From NCBI RefSeq assembly GCF_000230695.2, contig NC_020541.1, positions 3,038,001-3,102,000 of the forward strand: DNA of 64,000 bases, in the 5' to 3' direction. The notes below the pieces were generated by a model that was not told the DNA's origin, ran no database searches, and saw only the letters and a list, made by a program, of their open reading frames with translations. Source of the DNA: Rhodanobacter denitrificans. Lineage in GTDB: Bacteria; Pseudomonadota; Gammaproteobacteria; Xanthomonadales; Rhodanobacteraceae. The position numbers and the translations under genes were made by a program. This document shows, piece after piece, positions 45,066-53,509 of this stretch. The first letter of the stretch is position 1. Each line of letters starts with the position of its first letter.

Positions 45066-46036
45066 TTCGCGGTCCGGCGAAATTCGACGCGTACCGGCAG
45101 GCCGGCAGGAAGCTCGGCCGCATCCGCGCCCAGCGCGACCTCGGCGAGATAGCTCAGCCGCGCCGCGTCGTCGCCGATCAGCGCGTAGTACGGGGTGAAG
45201 TCCGGTTCGCTGCGGATCATCCGCAGCTTGCCGGCATACGGCTGCGCGCGACCGGCCACGAAGACCTCGATCGGGTCGCCGACGTGCACGCCGGCGCGTT
45301 GCTGCACCGGCACGTAGATGCGCGCGTAGGGCGCGTCGCCCGCCAGCAGGATCGCCAGCGGCGCGCCGACCGGCGCCTGGTCACCGAGCTTGTACGGCAG
45401 GCTGTCGACGCGCCCGGCGCGCGGCGCCACGACGGCCAGCTTGCCCAGCAGCACCTGCTGCGCACCGACTTGCGCGTCGGCCGCCGCCAGCGCGGCCCGG
45501 GCCTGCGCGATCTGCTCCGGACGGGTGCCGTGCAGCAGCTCGTCCAGCGCGGCCTGCGCCGCCGCCAGCTGGCCCTCGGCGTTGCCGGCCGCGGCGCGGG
45601 CGCGGTCGAGGTCGGCGGCGGCCACGTAACCGTTGCCCTTCAGTGGGGCTAACCGCGCGTAGTAGGCCCGCGCCTCGCGCGCCTGCGCCTGCGCGGCGGC
45701 GAGGTTCGCGCGCCCCCGGTCGATGTCCTCGCGGCGCGGCCCGGTTTCGAGCTCGGCCAGCAACTCGCGCTGCTGCCGCGCCTGTGCCTGCGCCGCAGCG
45801 AGTTCGGCGCGGGTGTGCGCGGGATCGAGCTGCAGCAGCGACTGGCCGGCCTTGACCCGTTCGCCCTCGCGCACGTCGATCGCCACGATGCGCTCGGCGG
45901 CCGGCGCCGGCAGGGTGATGCGGTCGAACTCCAGCGTGCCCAGCGCCTGCGGCGGCGGCTTGCTGCAGCCGGCCAGCGCCGCCACGGCCAGCAGGAAGAC
46001 CGCTGGCAGGCGGTGAATCGTGCGTGCGACGTTCAT
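45062..46036 (-). CDS. HlyD/MFP family adaptor lipoprotein (YbhG-like)
   Basis: Periplasmic adaptor linking the ABC exporter to an outer-membrane channel. It has 324 residues, with a lipobox LAALAGC (C24), a lipoyl-like half (IDVREGERVKAGQSLLQLD), a long Ala/Gln/Arg-rich coiled coil (about 75-190) and a second lipoyl half with beta-barrel (VVAPRAGRVDSLPYKLGDQ). No TolC homologue is in the window. The ATG overlaps the tetR stop (ATGA). Confidence 0.92.
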   Translation of the reverse strand: MNVARTIHRLPAVFLLAVAALAGCSKPPPQALGTLEFDRITLPAPAAERIVAIDVREGERVKAGQSLLQLDPAHTRAELAAAQAQARQQRELLAELETGPRREDIDRGRANLAAAQAQAREARAYYARLAPLKGNGYVAAADLDRARAAAGNAEGQLAAAQAALDELLHGTRPEQIAQARAALAAADAQVGAQQVLLGKLAVVAPRAGRVDSLPYKLGDQAPVGAPLAILLAGDAPYARIYVPVQQRAGVHVGDPIEVFVAGRAQPYAGKLRMIRSEPDFTPYYALIGDDAARLSYLAEVALGADAAELPAGLPVRVEFRRTAK

Positions 46037-46707
46037 GCGGCTTCTCCGGATTTGCGGGTGCCCACGCCATGACCCAGCAGCGCGAGCGTGTGTTGCGACA
46101 TCGCCGCGGACTCCAGCCCTTCGGCACCGAACATGCGCCGCCAGATCGGCGCGCCAGCGGCGGGGAACAAGGTCAGCCCGACCAGCGAGACGACCAGCAG
46201 GCGCGGGTCCATGCTGGCATTCAGCCGTCCATTCGCCTGCGCCGCCGCGAAGCGTTGCGCCAGCAACTGCGGCAAGCCCGGCACCGCCTGGGTGAACAGC
46301 ACCTCGCGCAGCGCACCGCCGTCGCACAGCACCTCGCGCACCCATAGCGGCGGCAGCCATGGATGTCGCGCCACCACTTCGCCGATGCCGCGCACGAAAG
46401 CTTCGATCAATACCCGCGGATCGTCGCCGGCCCGTTCCAGTTGCACGCGCAATGGCGCCAGTGCCGGCAACAGGCGCTCCTCGACCAGCGCCTGGACCAG
46501 CCGTGGCTTGTCGCCGAAGTAGTAATGCAGCATCGCGGGCGTGACCTCCGCCTCGCCGGCGATCGCGCGCAATGACGTCGCGCCTATTCCCGCCCGGGCG
46601 AACTGCGCGATCGCGACATCCAGCAGGCGCGCGCGCAGGTCCAGGTCGTCGCCGCTGGGACGCCCGGCGCGGCGCCCGGCTTTCGCGCGCTTGGTCGAAG
46701 TAGCCAT
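46033..46707 (-). CDS. TetR family regulator of the adjacent exporter (CecR-like)
   Basis: A 224-residue repressor. The HTH lies in LLDVAIAQFARAGIGATSLR followed by AIAGEAEVTPAMLHYYFGDK; the ligand domain follows and includes a DUF1956-like C-terminal part (HPWLPPLWVREVLCDGGALR). In E. coli, CecR (YbiH) controls ybhGFSR, so self-control plus exporter control is likely. The ATG at 46707 was preferred; 46713 is two codons earlier. A palindromic AT-rich site touches the start region. Confidence 0.9.
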   Translation of the reverse strand: MATSTKRAKAGRRAGRPSGDDLDLRARLLDVAIAQFARAGIGATSLRAIAGEAEVTPAMLHYYFGDKPRLVQALVEERLLPALAPLRVQLERAGDDPRVLIEAFVRGIGEVVARHPWLPPLWVREVLCDGGALREVLFTQAVPGLPQLLAQRFAAAQANGRLNASMDPRLLVVSLVGLTLFPAAGAPIWRRMFGAEGLESAAMSQHTLALLGHGVGTRKSGEAA

Positions 46708-46713
46708 GCACAT

Positions 46714-46735
46714 AAATTAATTCAACATTTAATTT
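46714..46735. promoter_or_regulatory. Palindromic operator candidate for the TetR regulator
   Basis: AAATTAA and TTAATTT form a perfect 7-base inverted repeat around an 8-base spacer, in an AT-only patch inside GC-rich DNA directly before the tetR start. It overlaps any promoter there, so bound repressor would block transcription of the tetR-hlyD-ABC operon. Confidence 0.6.
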
Positions 46736-46817
46736 CATGCAACTGGCGACATCGCGGCCGTCACGGCCGACTGTCGTCATGGCTCTTCCCGCAGCGGCGC
46801 GCTACTCTCGCGCCCCT

Positions 46818-47798
46818 ATGAGCGAACTCAACCAGCGCGACTTCACCCTCGACCCCGACGACAACGCCCGCCTCGCCAACCTGTGCGGGCCGTTCGACGA
46901 GCATCTGCGCCAGGTCGAGCTGCGTCTCGGCGTGGAGATCAACCATCGCGGCAACATCTTCCAGGTAATCGGCGAAGACGCCCCCGCGCGCGCCGCCGAA
47001 AAGGTGCTGCGCGCGCTGTACACCGCCACCGCCGAGGAAGCGCTGACCGGCGCGAAGATCAACCTGCAGCTGGCCGAATCCGGCATCGACGCGATCGCCG
47101 AGGCGACCGCCGAAGGCGCCCAGGAAGTGGTGATCAAGGTCAAGCGCGGCGTGATCAAGGGCCGCGGCCCGAACCAGGCGCGCTACCTGCACGCGATCGC
47201 CGGCCACGACATCAACTTCGGCGTGGGCCCGGCCGGCACCGGCAAGACCTACCTGGCGGTGGCCAGCGCAGTCGAGGCGCTGGAGGCGAACCGGGTGCAG
47301 CGGCTGATCCTGGTGCGCCCGGCGGTCGAGGCCGGCGAGAAGCTGGGCTTCCTGCCTGGCGATCTCAGCCAGAAGGTCGATCCCTACCTGCGCCCGCTGT
47401 ACGACGCGCTGTACGAGATGCTCGGCTTCGAGAAGGTGGCCAAGCTGATCGAGCGCAACGTGATCGAGATCGCGCCGCTGGCGTACATGCGCGGGCGCAC
47501 CCTCAACGATTCCTACGTGATTCTCGACGAGGCGCAGAACACCACGGTCGAGCAGATGAAGATGTTCCTCACCCGCATCGGCTTCGGCACGGTGGCGGTG
47601 ATCACCGGCGACGTCACCCAGGTCGACCTGCCGCGCAACACGCGCTCGGGCCTGCGCCAGGCGATCGAGGTGCTGCGCGGGGTGGGCGGCATCAGCTTCA
47701 CCTTCTTCACCTCGCGCGACGTGGTGCGCCACCCGCTGGTGGCGAAGATCGTGCGCGCCTACGAGGCGTTCGAGCAGAAGGACGAGGACGGCGCATGA
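46818..47798 (+). CDS. ybeZ: PhoH-like ATPase (YbeZ)
   Basis: A 326-residue cytoplasmic ATPase of the PhoH family, found next to ybeY and linked to RNA/ribosome maintenance. Walker A is GPAGTGKT (137-144); [17 protein letters not shown] and [10 protein letters not shown] (Walker B), [11 protein letters not shown] and SGL are the other motifs. The ATG at 46818 (MSELNQRDF) was chosen; the open frame upstream has no conserved sequence. It overlaps ybeY (ATGA). Confidence 0.94.
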   Translation: MSELNQRDFTLDPDDNARLANLCGPFDEHLRQVELRLGVEINHRGNIFQVIGEDAPARAAEKVLRALYTATAEEALTGAKINLQLAESGIDAIAEATAEGAQEVVIKVKRGVIKGRGPNQARYLHAIAGHDINFGVGPAGTGKTYLAVASAVEALEANRVQRLILVRPAVEAGEKLGFLPGDLSQKVDPYLRPLYDALYEMLGFEKVAKLIERNVIEIAPLAYMRGRTLNDSYVILDEAQNTTVEQMKMFLTRIGFGTVAVITGDVTQVDLPRNTRSGLRQAIEVLRGVGGISFTFFTSRDVVRHPLVAKIVRAYEAFEQKDEDGA

Positions 47799-48256
47799 GC
47801 GCCCCGCTGACGCTCGCCGTGGGCTATGCGGTGCCGCGTGCCGGCCTGCCCGCGCCGGCCAGCTTCCGCCGCTGGGTCGAGGCGGCGCTGCGCGGGGCGA
47901 AGCGGCGCAAGGGCACCGAGCTGGCGATCCGCATCGTCGACGCCGACGAAGGCCGCGCGCTCAACCGCGACTATCGCGGCAAGGACTACGCCACCAACGT
48001 GCTGTCGTTCCCCGTCGAACTGCCGCCCGGGGTGGCGCTGCCGCTGATCGGCGACCTGGCGATCTGCGCCCCGGTGGTGCTGCGCGAGGCCGCCGAACAG
48101 GGCAAGGCGCTACGTGACCACTGGGCCCACCTGACCGTCCACGGCGTACTGCACCTGCTCGGCCACGACCATATCGAAGACGCCGAGGCCGAAGCCATGG
48201 AAGCGCTGGAAACCCGCATCCTGGCTGGCCTGGGCATCGCCGACCCGTACGCCTGA
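47795..48256 (+). CDS. ybeY: Endoribonuclease YbeY
   Basis: Zinc-dependent single-strand RNase for 16S rRNA 3'-end maturation and ribosome quality control. It has 153 residues. The metal site [11 protein letters not shown] (H-x3-H-x5-H) is complete; [19 protein letters not shown] and IGDLAIC are the other family motifs. It sits between ybeZ and corC as in many gammaproteobacteria. Confidence 0.95.
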   Translation: MSAPLTLAVGYAVPRAGLPAPASFRRWVEAALRGAKRRKGTELAIRIVDADEGRALNRDYRGKDYATNVLSFPVELPPGVALPLIGDLAICAPVVLREAAEQGKALRDHWAHLTVHGVLHLLGHDHIEDAEAEAMEALETRILAGLGIADPYA

Positions 48257-48305
48257 GCCACCGGGCGGGCGGCGGGCGAAGCGGAGGCACCTGCGGCGCC
48301 TGTGC

Positions 48306-48334
48306 CTGAACCGTCACGTTTTTTCCGCTAGAAT
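48306..48334 (+). promoter_or_regulatory. Promoter candidate for corC
   Basis: A good -10 TAGAAT (48329-48334) with a poor -35 CTGAAC 17 bases upstream. The start would be near 48341, about 33 bases before the corC ATG. It suggests corC can be expressed apart from ybeZ-ybeY. Confidence 0.4.
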
Positions 48335-48373
48335 CGGCCTTCCGCCCGGTTTCGGGCAGACTCCCAACGAGTA

Positions 48374-49213
48374 ATGAGCGACGACCCTGGCAGTACCAGC
48401 GGCCCGGCCCACCGAACCTGGTGGGATCGACTGGGCCACATGTTTTCCGGCGAACCGCGCAACCGCGACGAACTGATCGAGGAGTTGCGTTCCGCCCAGA
48501 GCAACGGACTGCTGTCCGTGAACACCCTCACCATGGTCGAGGGTGCGATCAAAGTCACCGAACTGAGCGTGGACGACGTGATGGTGCCGCGCGCGCAGAT
48601 CGTGATGCTGGCGGCGGACTCGCCGCTGCCCGACATCCTCGCCGCCGTGGTCGAATCCGGCCACTCGCGCTTCCCGGTGCACGGTGAGGACAAGGACGAG
48701 ATCCTCGGCATCCTGCTGGCCAAGGACCTGCTGAAGTACTTCGGCGCCGCCGAGCATTTCGACATCCGCGCGATCCTGCGCCCGGCGGTGCTGATCCCCG
48801 AGTCGATGCGGCTGAACGTGCTGCTGGAGGAATTCCGGCTCAGCCGCAACCACATGGCGCTGGTGGTCAACGAGTACGGCGGCGTCGCCGGCCTGGTCAC
48901 CATCGAGGACGTGCTCGAGCAGATCGTCGGCGAGATCGACGACGAGCACGACGACGAGGTGGAGCCCGAGCTGATGCACGAGCAGCCCGGCGGCGACTGG
49001 CTGGTCAGCGCATTGACCCCGATCGAGGACTTCAACGAACAGACCGGCGCCGACTTCCCTGACGAGGAATACGACACCGTCGGCGGCATGGTCACCGCCG
49101 GGTTCGGCCACCTGCCCGAAGTCGGCGAGGAAGTCGCCATCGGCGATTACCTGTTCCACGTCACCGAGGCCGACGACCGCCGCGTGCAGGCGTTCCGCGT
49201 GGTCAAGCAGTAG
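48374..49213 (+). CDS. corC: CorC/HlyC family CBS-domain protein (magnesium/cobalt homeostasis)
   Basis: A cytosolic 279-residue protein: an N-terminal helix region, two CBS repeats (about 65-190: VDDVMVPRAQIVML; SRFPVHGEDKDEILGILLAKDLL; NHMALVVNEYGGVAGLVTIEDV) and a C-terminal CorC_HlyC domain (DFNEQTGADFPDEEYDTVGG). It lacks the DUF21 membrane part, as E. coli CorC (YbeX) does. In many relatives lnt follows; here a DUF4105 gene does, then corA. Confidence 0.93.
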   Translation: MSDDPGSTSGPAHRTWWDRLGHMFSGEPRNRDELIEELRSAQSNGLLSVNTLTMVEGAIKVTELSVDDVMVPRAQIVMLAADSPLPDILAAVVESGHSRFPVHGEDKDEILGILLAKDLLKYFGAAEHFDIRAILRPAVLIPESMRLNVLLEEFRLSRNHMALVVNEYGGVAGLVTIEDVLEQIVGEIDDEHDDEVEPELMHEQPGGDWLVSALTPIEDFNEQTGADFPDEEYDTVGGMVTAGFGHLPEVGEEVAIGDYLFHVTEADDRRVQAFRVVKQ

Positions 49214-49227
49214 GCGCGCCCCTGCCG

Positions 49228-50445
49228 ATGCACCGCATGCACCTGATCCGCCGCAAGCTCCTGCTGCTCGCACTGCTGGTCCTGGCCGCGCTTTCGCCAG
49301 CCCATGCCGGCGTCGCCAACGCGCCCGGCGCCAACCTCGAGGTCTCGCTGATCACCTACGGCCCCGGCGAAACCTACTGGGAGCGCTTCGGCCACGATGC
49401 GATCGAGCTGCGCGACACGGTCTCGGGCGAGGCGGTCAACTTCAACTACGGCGTGTTCGATTTCAGCGAGAAGAACTTCCTGCTGAACTTCGCCCGTGGC
49501 CGCATGCACTACCTGATGGACGCCGCCCCCAGTGATGCCGACGAACGCTACTACGTCGAGGCCGGCCGTTCGATCACCCGCCAGCGGCTGGCGCTGACGG
49601 CCGAACAGGCCGCCGCGCTGCGCGACTTCCTGCTGTGGAACCTGCGCCCGGAAAACGCCGGCTACGCCTACGACTACTACGTCGACAACTGCACCACCCG
49701 CGTGCGCGACGCGCTGGACAAGGCGCTCGGCGGCATGCTGGCGACGCAACTGAAGACGCATGCCGGCGGCATGACCTACCGCCAGCAGACGGTGCGGCTG
49801 ATGAGCGCGCAGCCGTGGCTGATGCTGCTGCTCGACCTGGGCCTGGGGCCGTATGCCGACCAGCCGCTGGACGCCTGGCAGGAAAGCTTCCTGCCCGACG
49901 TGCTGCAGGCGCAGCTGCGCGAAGTGCGCCTCGACGACGGCCATGGCGGCCGGCGCCCGCTGGTGCTGGACGAACAGCTGGTCTCGCCGAACCGGCTGCA
50001 GGCGCCGCCGTCGACCGCGCCCGACCTGCGCCTGCCACTGGCCCTGGCTGGCCTGCTGCTGGCCGCGCTGATCGTGCTCGCCCGCCGCCGCTGGCCTACC
50101 GGCTACGCCCTGCTCGGCACGCTGTACCTGCTCGCGGCCGGCGTGACCGGCCTGCTGCTGCTGGCGCTGTGGACGCTGACCACCCACCACTCGGCGTGGG
50201 CCAACGCGAATCTGCTGCTGTTCAACCCGCTGGCGTTCGCGCTGCTGCCGACGCTGTGGCGCGCGCGCCGCGGCCTCGCCGCCTCGCGCTTCATCGATGG
50301 CGTGATCGCGCTGCAGCTGCTGGCCTGCATGGCCGCCGTGCTGCTGCACCTGCTGCCCGGCACCGTGCAGCAGAACCAGCCGTGGCTGCTGTTCGCCCTG
50401 CCGTGCTGGCTGGCGCTGGTCTGGAGCCTGCGTCGCCGCCAGTGA
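49228..50445 (+). CDS. DUF4105 membrane/periplasmic protein
   Basis: A 405-residue protein with a signal peptide (LLLLALLVLAALSPAHA), a periplasmic DUF4105 domain (about 35-180: VSLITYGPGETYWERFGHDA, FNYGVFDF, ARGRMHYLM, YDYYVDNCTTRVRDAL) and four or five C-terminal membrane helices (about 275-400). The conserved His and the Cys in DNCTTR recall NlpC/P60-like folds, so a hydrolase is possible; the function is not established. Between corC and corA, probably one operon. Confidence 0.82.
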   Translation: MHRMHLIRRKLLLLALLVLAALSPAHAGVANAPGANLEVSLITYGPGETYWERFGHDAIELRDTVSGEAVNFNYGVFDFSEKNFLLNFARGRMHYLMDAAPSDADERYYVEAGRSITRQRLALTAEQAAALRDFLLWNLRPENAGYAYDYYVDNCTTRVRDALDKALGGMLATQLKTHAGGMTYRQQTVRLMSAQPWLMLLLDLGLGPYADQPLDAWQESFLPDVLQAQLREVRLDDGHGGRRPLVLDEQLVSPNRLQAPPSTAPDLRLPLALAGLLLAALIVLARRRWPTGYALLGTLYLLAAGVTGLLLLALWTLTTHHSAWANANLLLFNPLAFALLPTLWRARRGLAASRFIDGVIALQLLACMAAVLLHLLPGTVQQNQPWLLFALPCWLALVWSLRRRQ

Positions 50446-50485
50446 TGCAATTGCCCCGTCCACCGGCGCGGGGCATGATGCGCGC

Positions 50486-51502
50486 ATGAATCCGATCACG
50501 CCGCCGAGCGCACCGCCGAGCAGCAGCCCGCCGATGGTGGTCAACTGCATCGCCTACCGCAGGGACGGCAGCCGCATCGGCGAGGTCACCATCGATGCGA
50601 TCAGCGACGTGCTGGCCGAGCCGGACACCTTCGTCTGGGTCGGCCTGTACGAGCCGGACGAGACGCTGCTGGAGAAGATCCAGGACGAATTCGGCCTGCA
50701 CGACCTGGCGATCGAGGACGCGCACGCCGCGCACCAGCGCACCAAGCTGGAAACCTACGGCGACTCGCTGTTCCTGGTGGTGCAGACCGCGCAGCTGGTC
50801 GACGGCGAACTGGCGTTCGGCGAGACGCACATCTTCTTCGGCCCGCGCTACCTGGTCACCGTGCGCCACGGCGCCTCGCAGTCCTACGCGCCGGCGCGGC
50901 GCACCTGCGAGCACGCGCCGGAATTGCTGGCGAACGGGCCCAGTTACGGGCTGTACGGCGTGCTCGACTTCATCGTCGACAACCTGCTGCCGATCGTGCG
51001 CGACTTCCGCGAAGAGGTGCACCAGCTCGAACACGACATCTTCGGCGAGACGTTCAAGAGCAGCACGGTGCGCCGGCTGTACGACATGCAGCGCGACCTG
51101 ATGACGCTGCGCCTGGCGGTGGCGCCGCTGCAGGACATCATCAACCAGCTGATCCGGCTGCACCCGCACCTGGTCCCCGAGGTGCTGCACGCGTACTTCC
51201 GCGACGTCTACGACCACGCCTTCCGCGTCAACGAGGCGATCGGCGCGATGCGCGAGATGCTCACCGCCGCGATCAACGTCAACCTGTCGCTGGTCAGCCT
51301 GCGCCAGAACGAGGTGATGAAGAAACTCGCCGGCTGGGCCGCGATGCTCGCCGCGCCGACCCTGCTGACCAGCTGGTACGGCATGAACTTCGCGCACATG
51401 CCCGAGCTCGGCCAGCCCTGGGCGTACCCCGCGATCATCGTGGTGATGGCCTGCGTGGTGGGTGGCATCTACCTCGGGCTGAAGCGCGCGAGGTGGCTGT
51501 AG
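50486..51502 (+). CDS. corA: Magnesium/cobalt transporter CorA
   Basis: Pentameric Mg2+ channel of the inner membrane. It has 338 residues: a large N-terminal cytoplasmic funnel with acidic IEDAHAAHQRTKLETYGDS, a long stalk helix, and two C-terminal membrane helices. The selectivity motif GMN is present in TSWYGMNFAHMPEL, followed by the second helix and a basic end (GLKRARWL). It belongs to the same metal-homeostasis cluster as corC. Confidence 0.96.
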   Translation: MNPITPPSAPPSSSPPMVVNCIAYRRDGSRIGEVTIDAISDVLAEPDTFVWVGLYEPDETLLEKIQDEFGLHDLAIEDAHAAHQRTKLETYGDSLFLVVQTAQLVDGELAFGETHIFFGPRYLVTVRHGASQSYAPARRTCEHAPELLANGPSYGLYGVLDFIVDNLLPIVRDFREEVHQLEHDIFGETFKSSTVRRLYDMQRDLMTLRLAVAPLQDIINQLIRLHPHLVPEVLHAYFRDVYDHAFRVNEAIGAMREMLTAAINVNLSLVSLRQNEVMKKLAGWAAMLAAPTLLTSWYGMNFAHMPELGQPWAYPAIIVVMACVVGGIYLGLKRARWL

Positions 51503-51578
51503 CGGGCGGCGGGCGGTTGTCGCTGCCGCGCGAACCGTTCAAGATGCCGTCCGATACCCGCCCCGCACGCGACCACCG

Positions 51579-52139
51579 ATGAACGATCCCAGCCGCATCC
51601 CCGCCGACGCCGCCGCACCGGTGGAAACCCTGTACGAAGGCCGCTGGCTCAGCCTGCGCAAGCGCGGCCGCTGGGAATACGCCGAGCGCAACAACCCCGG
51701 CGGCGCGGTGATCATCCTGGCGGTGACGCCGGCGGACAAGGTGCTGTTCGTCGAGCAGTACCGCGTGTCGATCCTGCAGAACACCATCGAGATGCCGGCC
51801 GGCCTGGTCGGCGACCTGGCCGGCCAGGCCGACGAGAGCGCGCAACTGGCCGCGCAGCGCGAGCTGGAGGAGGAAACCGGCTGGCGCTGCCGGCGGGTGG
51901 ATTTCGTCCATTGCGGCCCATCGTCCTCGGGCATGAGCACCGAGATGATCACCTTCGTGCGCGCCCGGGAGCTGGAGAAGGTCGGCCCCGGCGGCGGCGA
52001 CGAGACCGAGAACATCGTGGTGCACGAGGTGCCGCGCCGCGAGGCCGGCGCCTGGCTGTTCGCACGCGCCGCCGAGGGCTATTCGATCGACCCGAAGCTG
52101 TTCGCCGGGCTGTGGTTCATCGAGCACGCCGACGGCTGA
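51579..52139 (+). CDS. NUDIX hydrolase, ADP-ribose pyrophosphatase-like
   Basis: A 186-residue hydrolase of nucleoside diphosphates linked to another moiety. The NUDIX helix ESAQLAAQRELEEETGW carries the catalytic REL-x-EE-x-G core; the upstream glycine is two residues further away than in the standard box, so the loop is longer. IEMPAGLVGD and FVEQYR before it and SSSGMSTEMITFV after it are like NudF/ADP-ribose pyrophosphatases. Substrate not certain. Not obviously coupled to corA (76-base gap). Confidence 0.88.
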   Translation: MNDPSRIPADAAAPVETLYEGRWLSLRKRGRWEYAERNNPGGAVIILAVTPADKVLFVEQYRVSILQNTIEMPAGLVGDLAGQADESAQLAAQRELEEETGWRCRRVDFVHCGPSSSGMSTEMITFVRARELEKVGPGGGDETENIVVHEVPRREAGAWLFARAAEGYSIDPKLFAGLWFIEHADG

Positions 52140-52190
52140 GCGGCGGCGGGGTTCCGGGCGCAGCCTTGCCGCGCCGCGGCAGCGGGCCGC

Positions 52191-52553
52191 TCACCAGGTG
52201 CGCACGTCGACCACGCTGACCGTGTAGCTGCTCATGCCGGACTGGTAGCGGAACAGACGGCCCAGGTCGAACTTCACCACGTCGCCGGGGGCGATGTTGG
52301 CCGTGCCGGCCGGCCACGCCTGCTTGCTCTGGATGACGGAACCGGCATCGTCCTTGATGTCGATGCGGATCTGCGCGGCCGAGGCCGCGGCGCAGTTGTT
52401 GACCAGCTCGCCGCGCAGGCTCATGCGGGTGACCGTTCCCGTGTTGTTGACCGCGGGCTTGAAATCCTTGATGGCGAAGTCCTTCGGATTGCAGTCGGCC
52501 TGGGCGGCCAGCGGGGCGAACAGGAGTACGGCGGAAATGATCAGCGTCTTCAT
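52191..52553 (-). CDS. Small secreted protein, paralogue A
   Basis: A 120-residue protein with a signal peptide (LIISAVLLFAPLAAQA) and a mature domain of about 100 residues containing two cysteines. The strands MSLRGELVNNCAAASAAQ, IRIDIKDDAGSVIQSKQAW and IAPGDVVKFDLGRLF have the look of FxLYD-like immunoglobulin folds. The function is unknown. About 80 percent identical by eye to the protein at 52757-53107, which reads the other way; it has four extra residues in the loop after the first strand. A longer open frame upstream is not supported. Confidence 0.78.
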   Translation of the reverse strand: MKTLIISAVLLFAPLAAQADCNPKDFAIKDFKPAVNNTGTVTRMSLRGELVNNCAAASAAQIRIDIKDDAGSVIQSKQAWPAGTANIAPGDVVKFDLGRLFRYQSGMSSYTVSVVDVRTW

Positions 52554-52756
52554 GAGGTTTGGGCCATCCCGAGGCATGCCTTCGATGCGGGCATGGAAAA
52601 TCATCGGCATGCCGGCGGAATTCTTTAACCGGCCGCGCCCGGCGCGTGGCCGCAGAGAGCCGGTCACCTGCCGCTAAAGTTCTTCGCGCTGGCGTCGATA
52701 GAGGGAGGTCCCGTCCCCCGCATTGCGGTCCCCCCACTGTCCGATGGAGTTTCCCC

Positions 52757-53107
52757 ATGAAGGCTCTCGTTGTTTCCGCCGTGTTGCTGCTCGCTCCGCT
52801 GGCCGCCCAGGCTGCCTGCGCGCCTGGCGATTTCGCGATCAAGGATTTCAAGCCCGGCGTCGCGGCGTCGCGGCTCAGCCTGCGCGGCGAACTGGTCAAC
52901 AACTGCGCCGCGGCCTCGGCCGCGCAGGTCCGCATCGAGGTCAAGGACGCCGGCGGCAAGGTGCTGCAGAGCAAGCAGGGCTGGCCGGCCGGCACCGCCA
53001 ACATCCCCCCCGGCGACGTGGTGAAGTTCGACCTGGGCCGCATGTTCCACTACCAGGCGGAGATGGACAGCTACACGGTCAGCGTGGTCGACGTGCGCAC
53101 CTGGTGA
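52757..53107 (+). CDS. Small secreted protein, paralogue B
   Basis: A 116-residue protein with a signal peptide (LVVSAVLLLAPLAAQA) and the same two-cysteine mature domain as its divergent neighbour (LSLRGELVNNCAAASAAQ; IPPGDVVKFDLGRMF; identical C-terminus YTVSVVDVRTW). The identical carboxyl end suggests a recent inverted duplication or ongoing gene conversion. The function is unknown; a periplasmic or surface role is implied by the signal peptide. Followed by a strong hairpin. Confidence 0.78.
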   Translation: MKALVVSAVLLLAPLAAQAACAPGDFAIKDFKPGVAASRLSLRGELVNNCAAASAAQVRIEVKDAGGKVLQSKQGWPAGTANIPPGDVVKFDLGRMFHYQAEMDSYTVSVVDVRTW

Positions 53108-53126
53108 GGCAGCCGGCAGCGTGACG

Positions 53127-53156
53127 CGACGAAGGCTCCGCAAGGAGCCTTCGTCG
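53127..53156. terminator. Perfect 13-base hairpin between convergent genes
   Basis: CGACGAAGGCTCC / GGAGCCTTCGTCG with a GCAA tetraloop, centred between the stop at 53107 (plus) and the STAS gene stop at 53200 (minus). No T tract on either strand, but the stem is very stable; it probably ends both transcripts. Confidence 0.6.
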
Positions 53157-53199
53157 TATCCGGCGCCGCCGCGTGCACGTCGCGCCGGCAGGCAGGCGG

Positions 53200-53499
53200 T
53201 CAGTGCAACACGAACAGCTTGTCGAAGCCGGCCACGCGCAAGGTGCCGCGCAACTCGCCGGAGGCATTGACGATGCGGATGTCGGCGCGGTCGGCGCCGG
53301 CGTGCTCGCGCAGCAGCAGCAGCATGCCGAGCGCCGAGCTGTCCATCCCGGTGACCTCGCCCAGGTCGATCACGTAGCTGCGCGCGGGCTTGCCGCTGCC
53401 CAGGCAGGCGTCGTGGAAATCGCGGTGGATGCTGAAGTCGAAACGCTCGCCCAACTGCAGGGTCAGGCAATCGAGTTCGCTGTCATGGTGGACGATCAT
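53200..53499 (-). CDS. STAS-domain anti-sigma factor antagonist-like protein
   Basis: A 99-residue STAS protein. The phosphorylatable serine region reads VIDLGEVTGMDSSALGMLLL (S54 or S55), as in SpoIIAA-like antagonists. It is the last gene of the chemosensory operon, 10 bases after the receptor gene before it. STAS proteins at the end of che operons are known in several proteobacteria, but their partner there is usually unidentified. No matching anti-sigma kinase is in the window. Confidence 0.88.
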   Translation of the reverse strand: MIVHHDSELDCLTLQLGERFDFSIHRDFHDACLGSGKPARSYVIDLGEVTGMDSSALGMLLLLREHAGADRADIRIVNASGELRGTLRVAGFDKLFVLH

Positions 53500-53509
53500 G
53501 GGGCCATCC

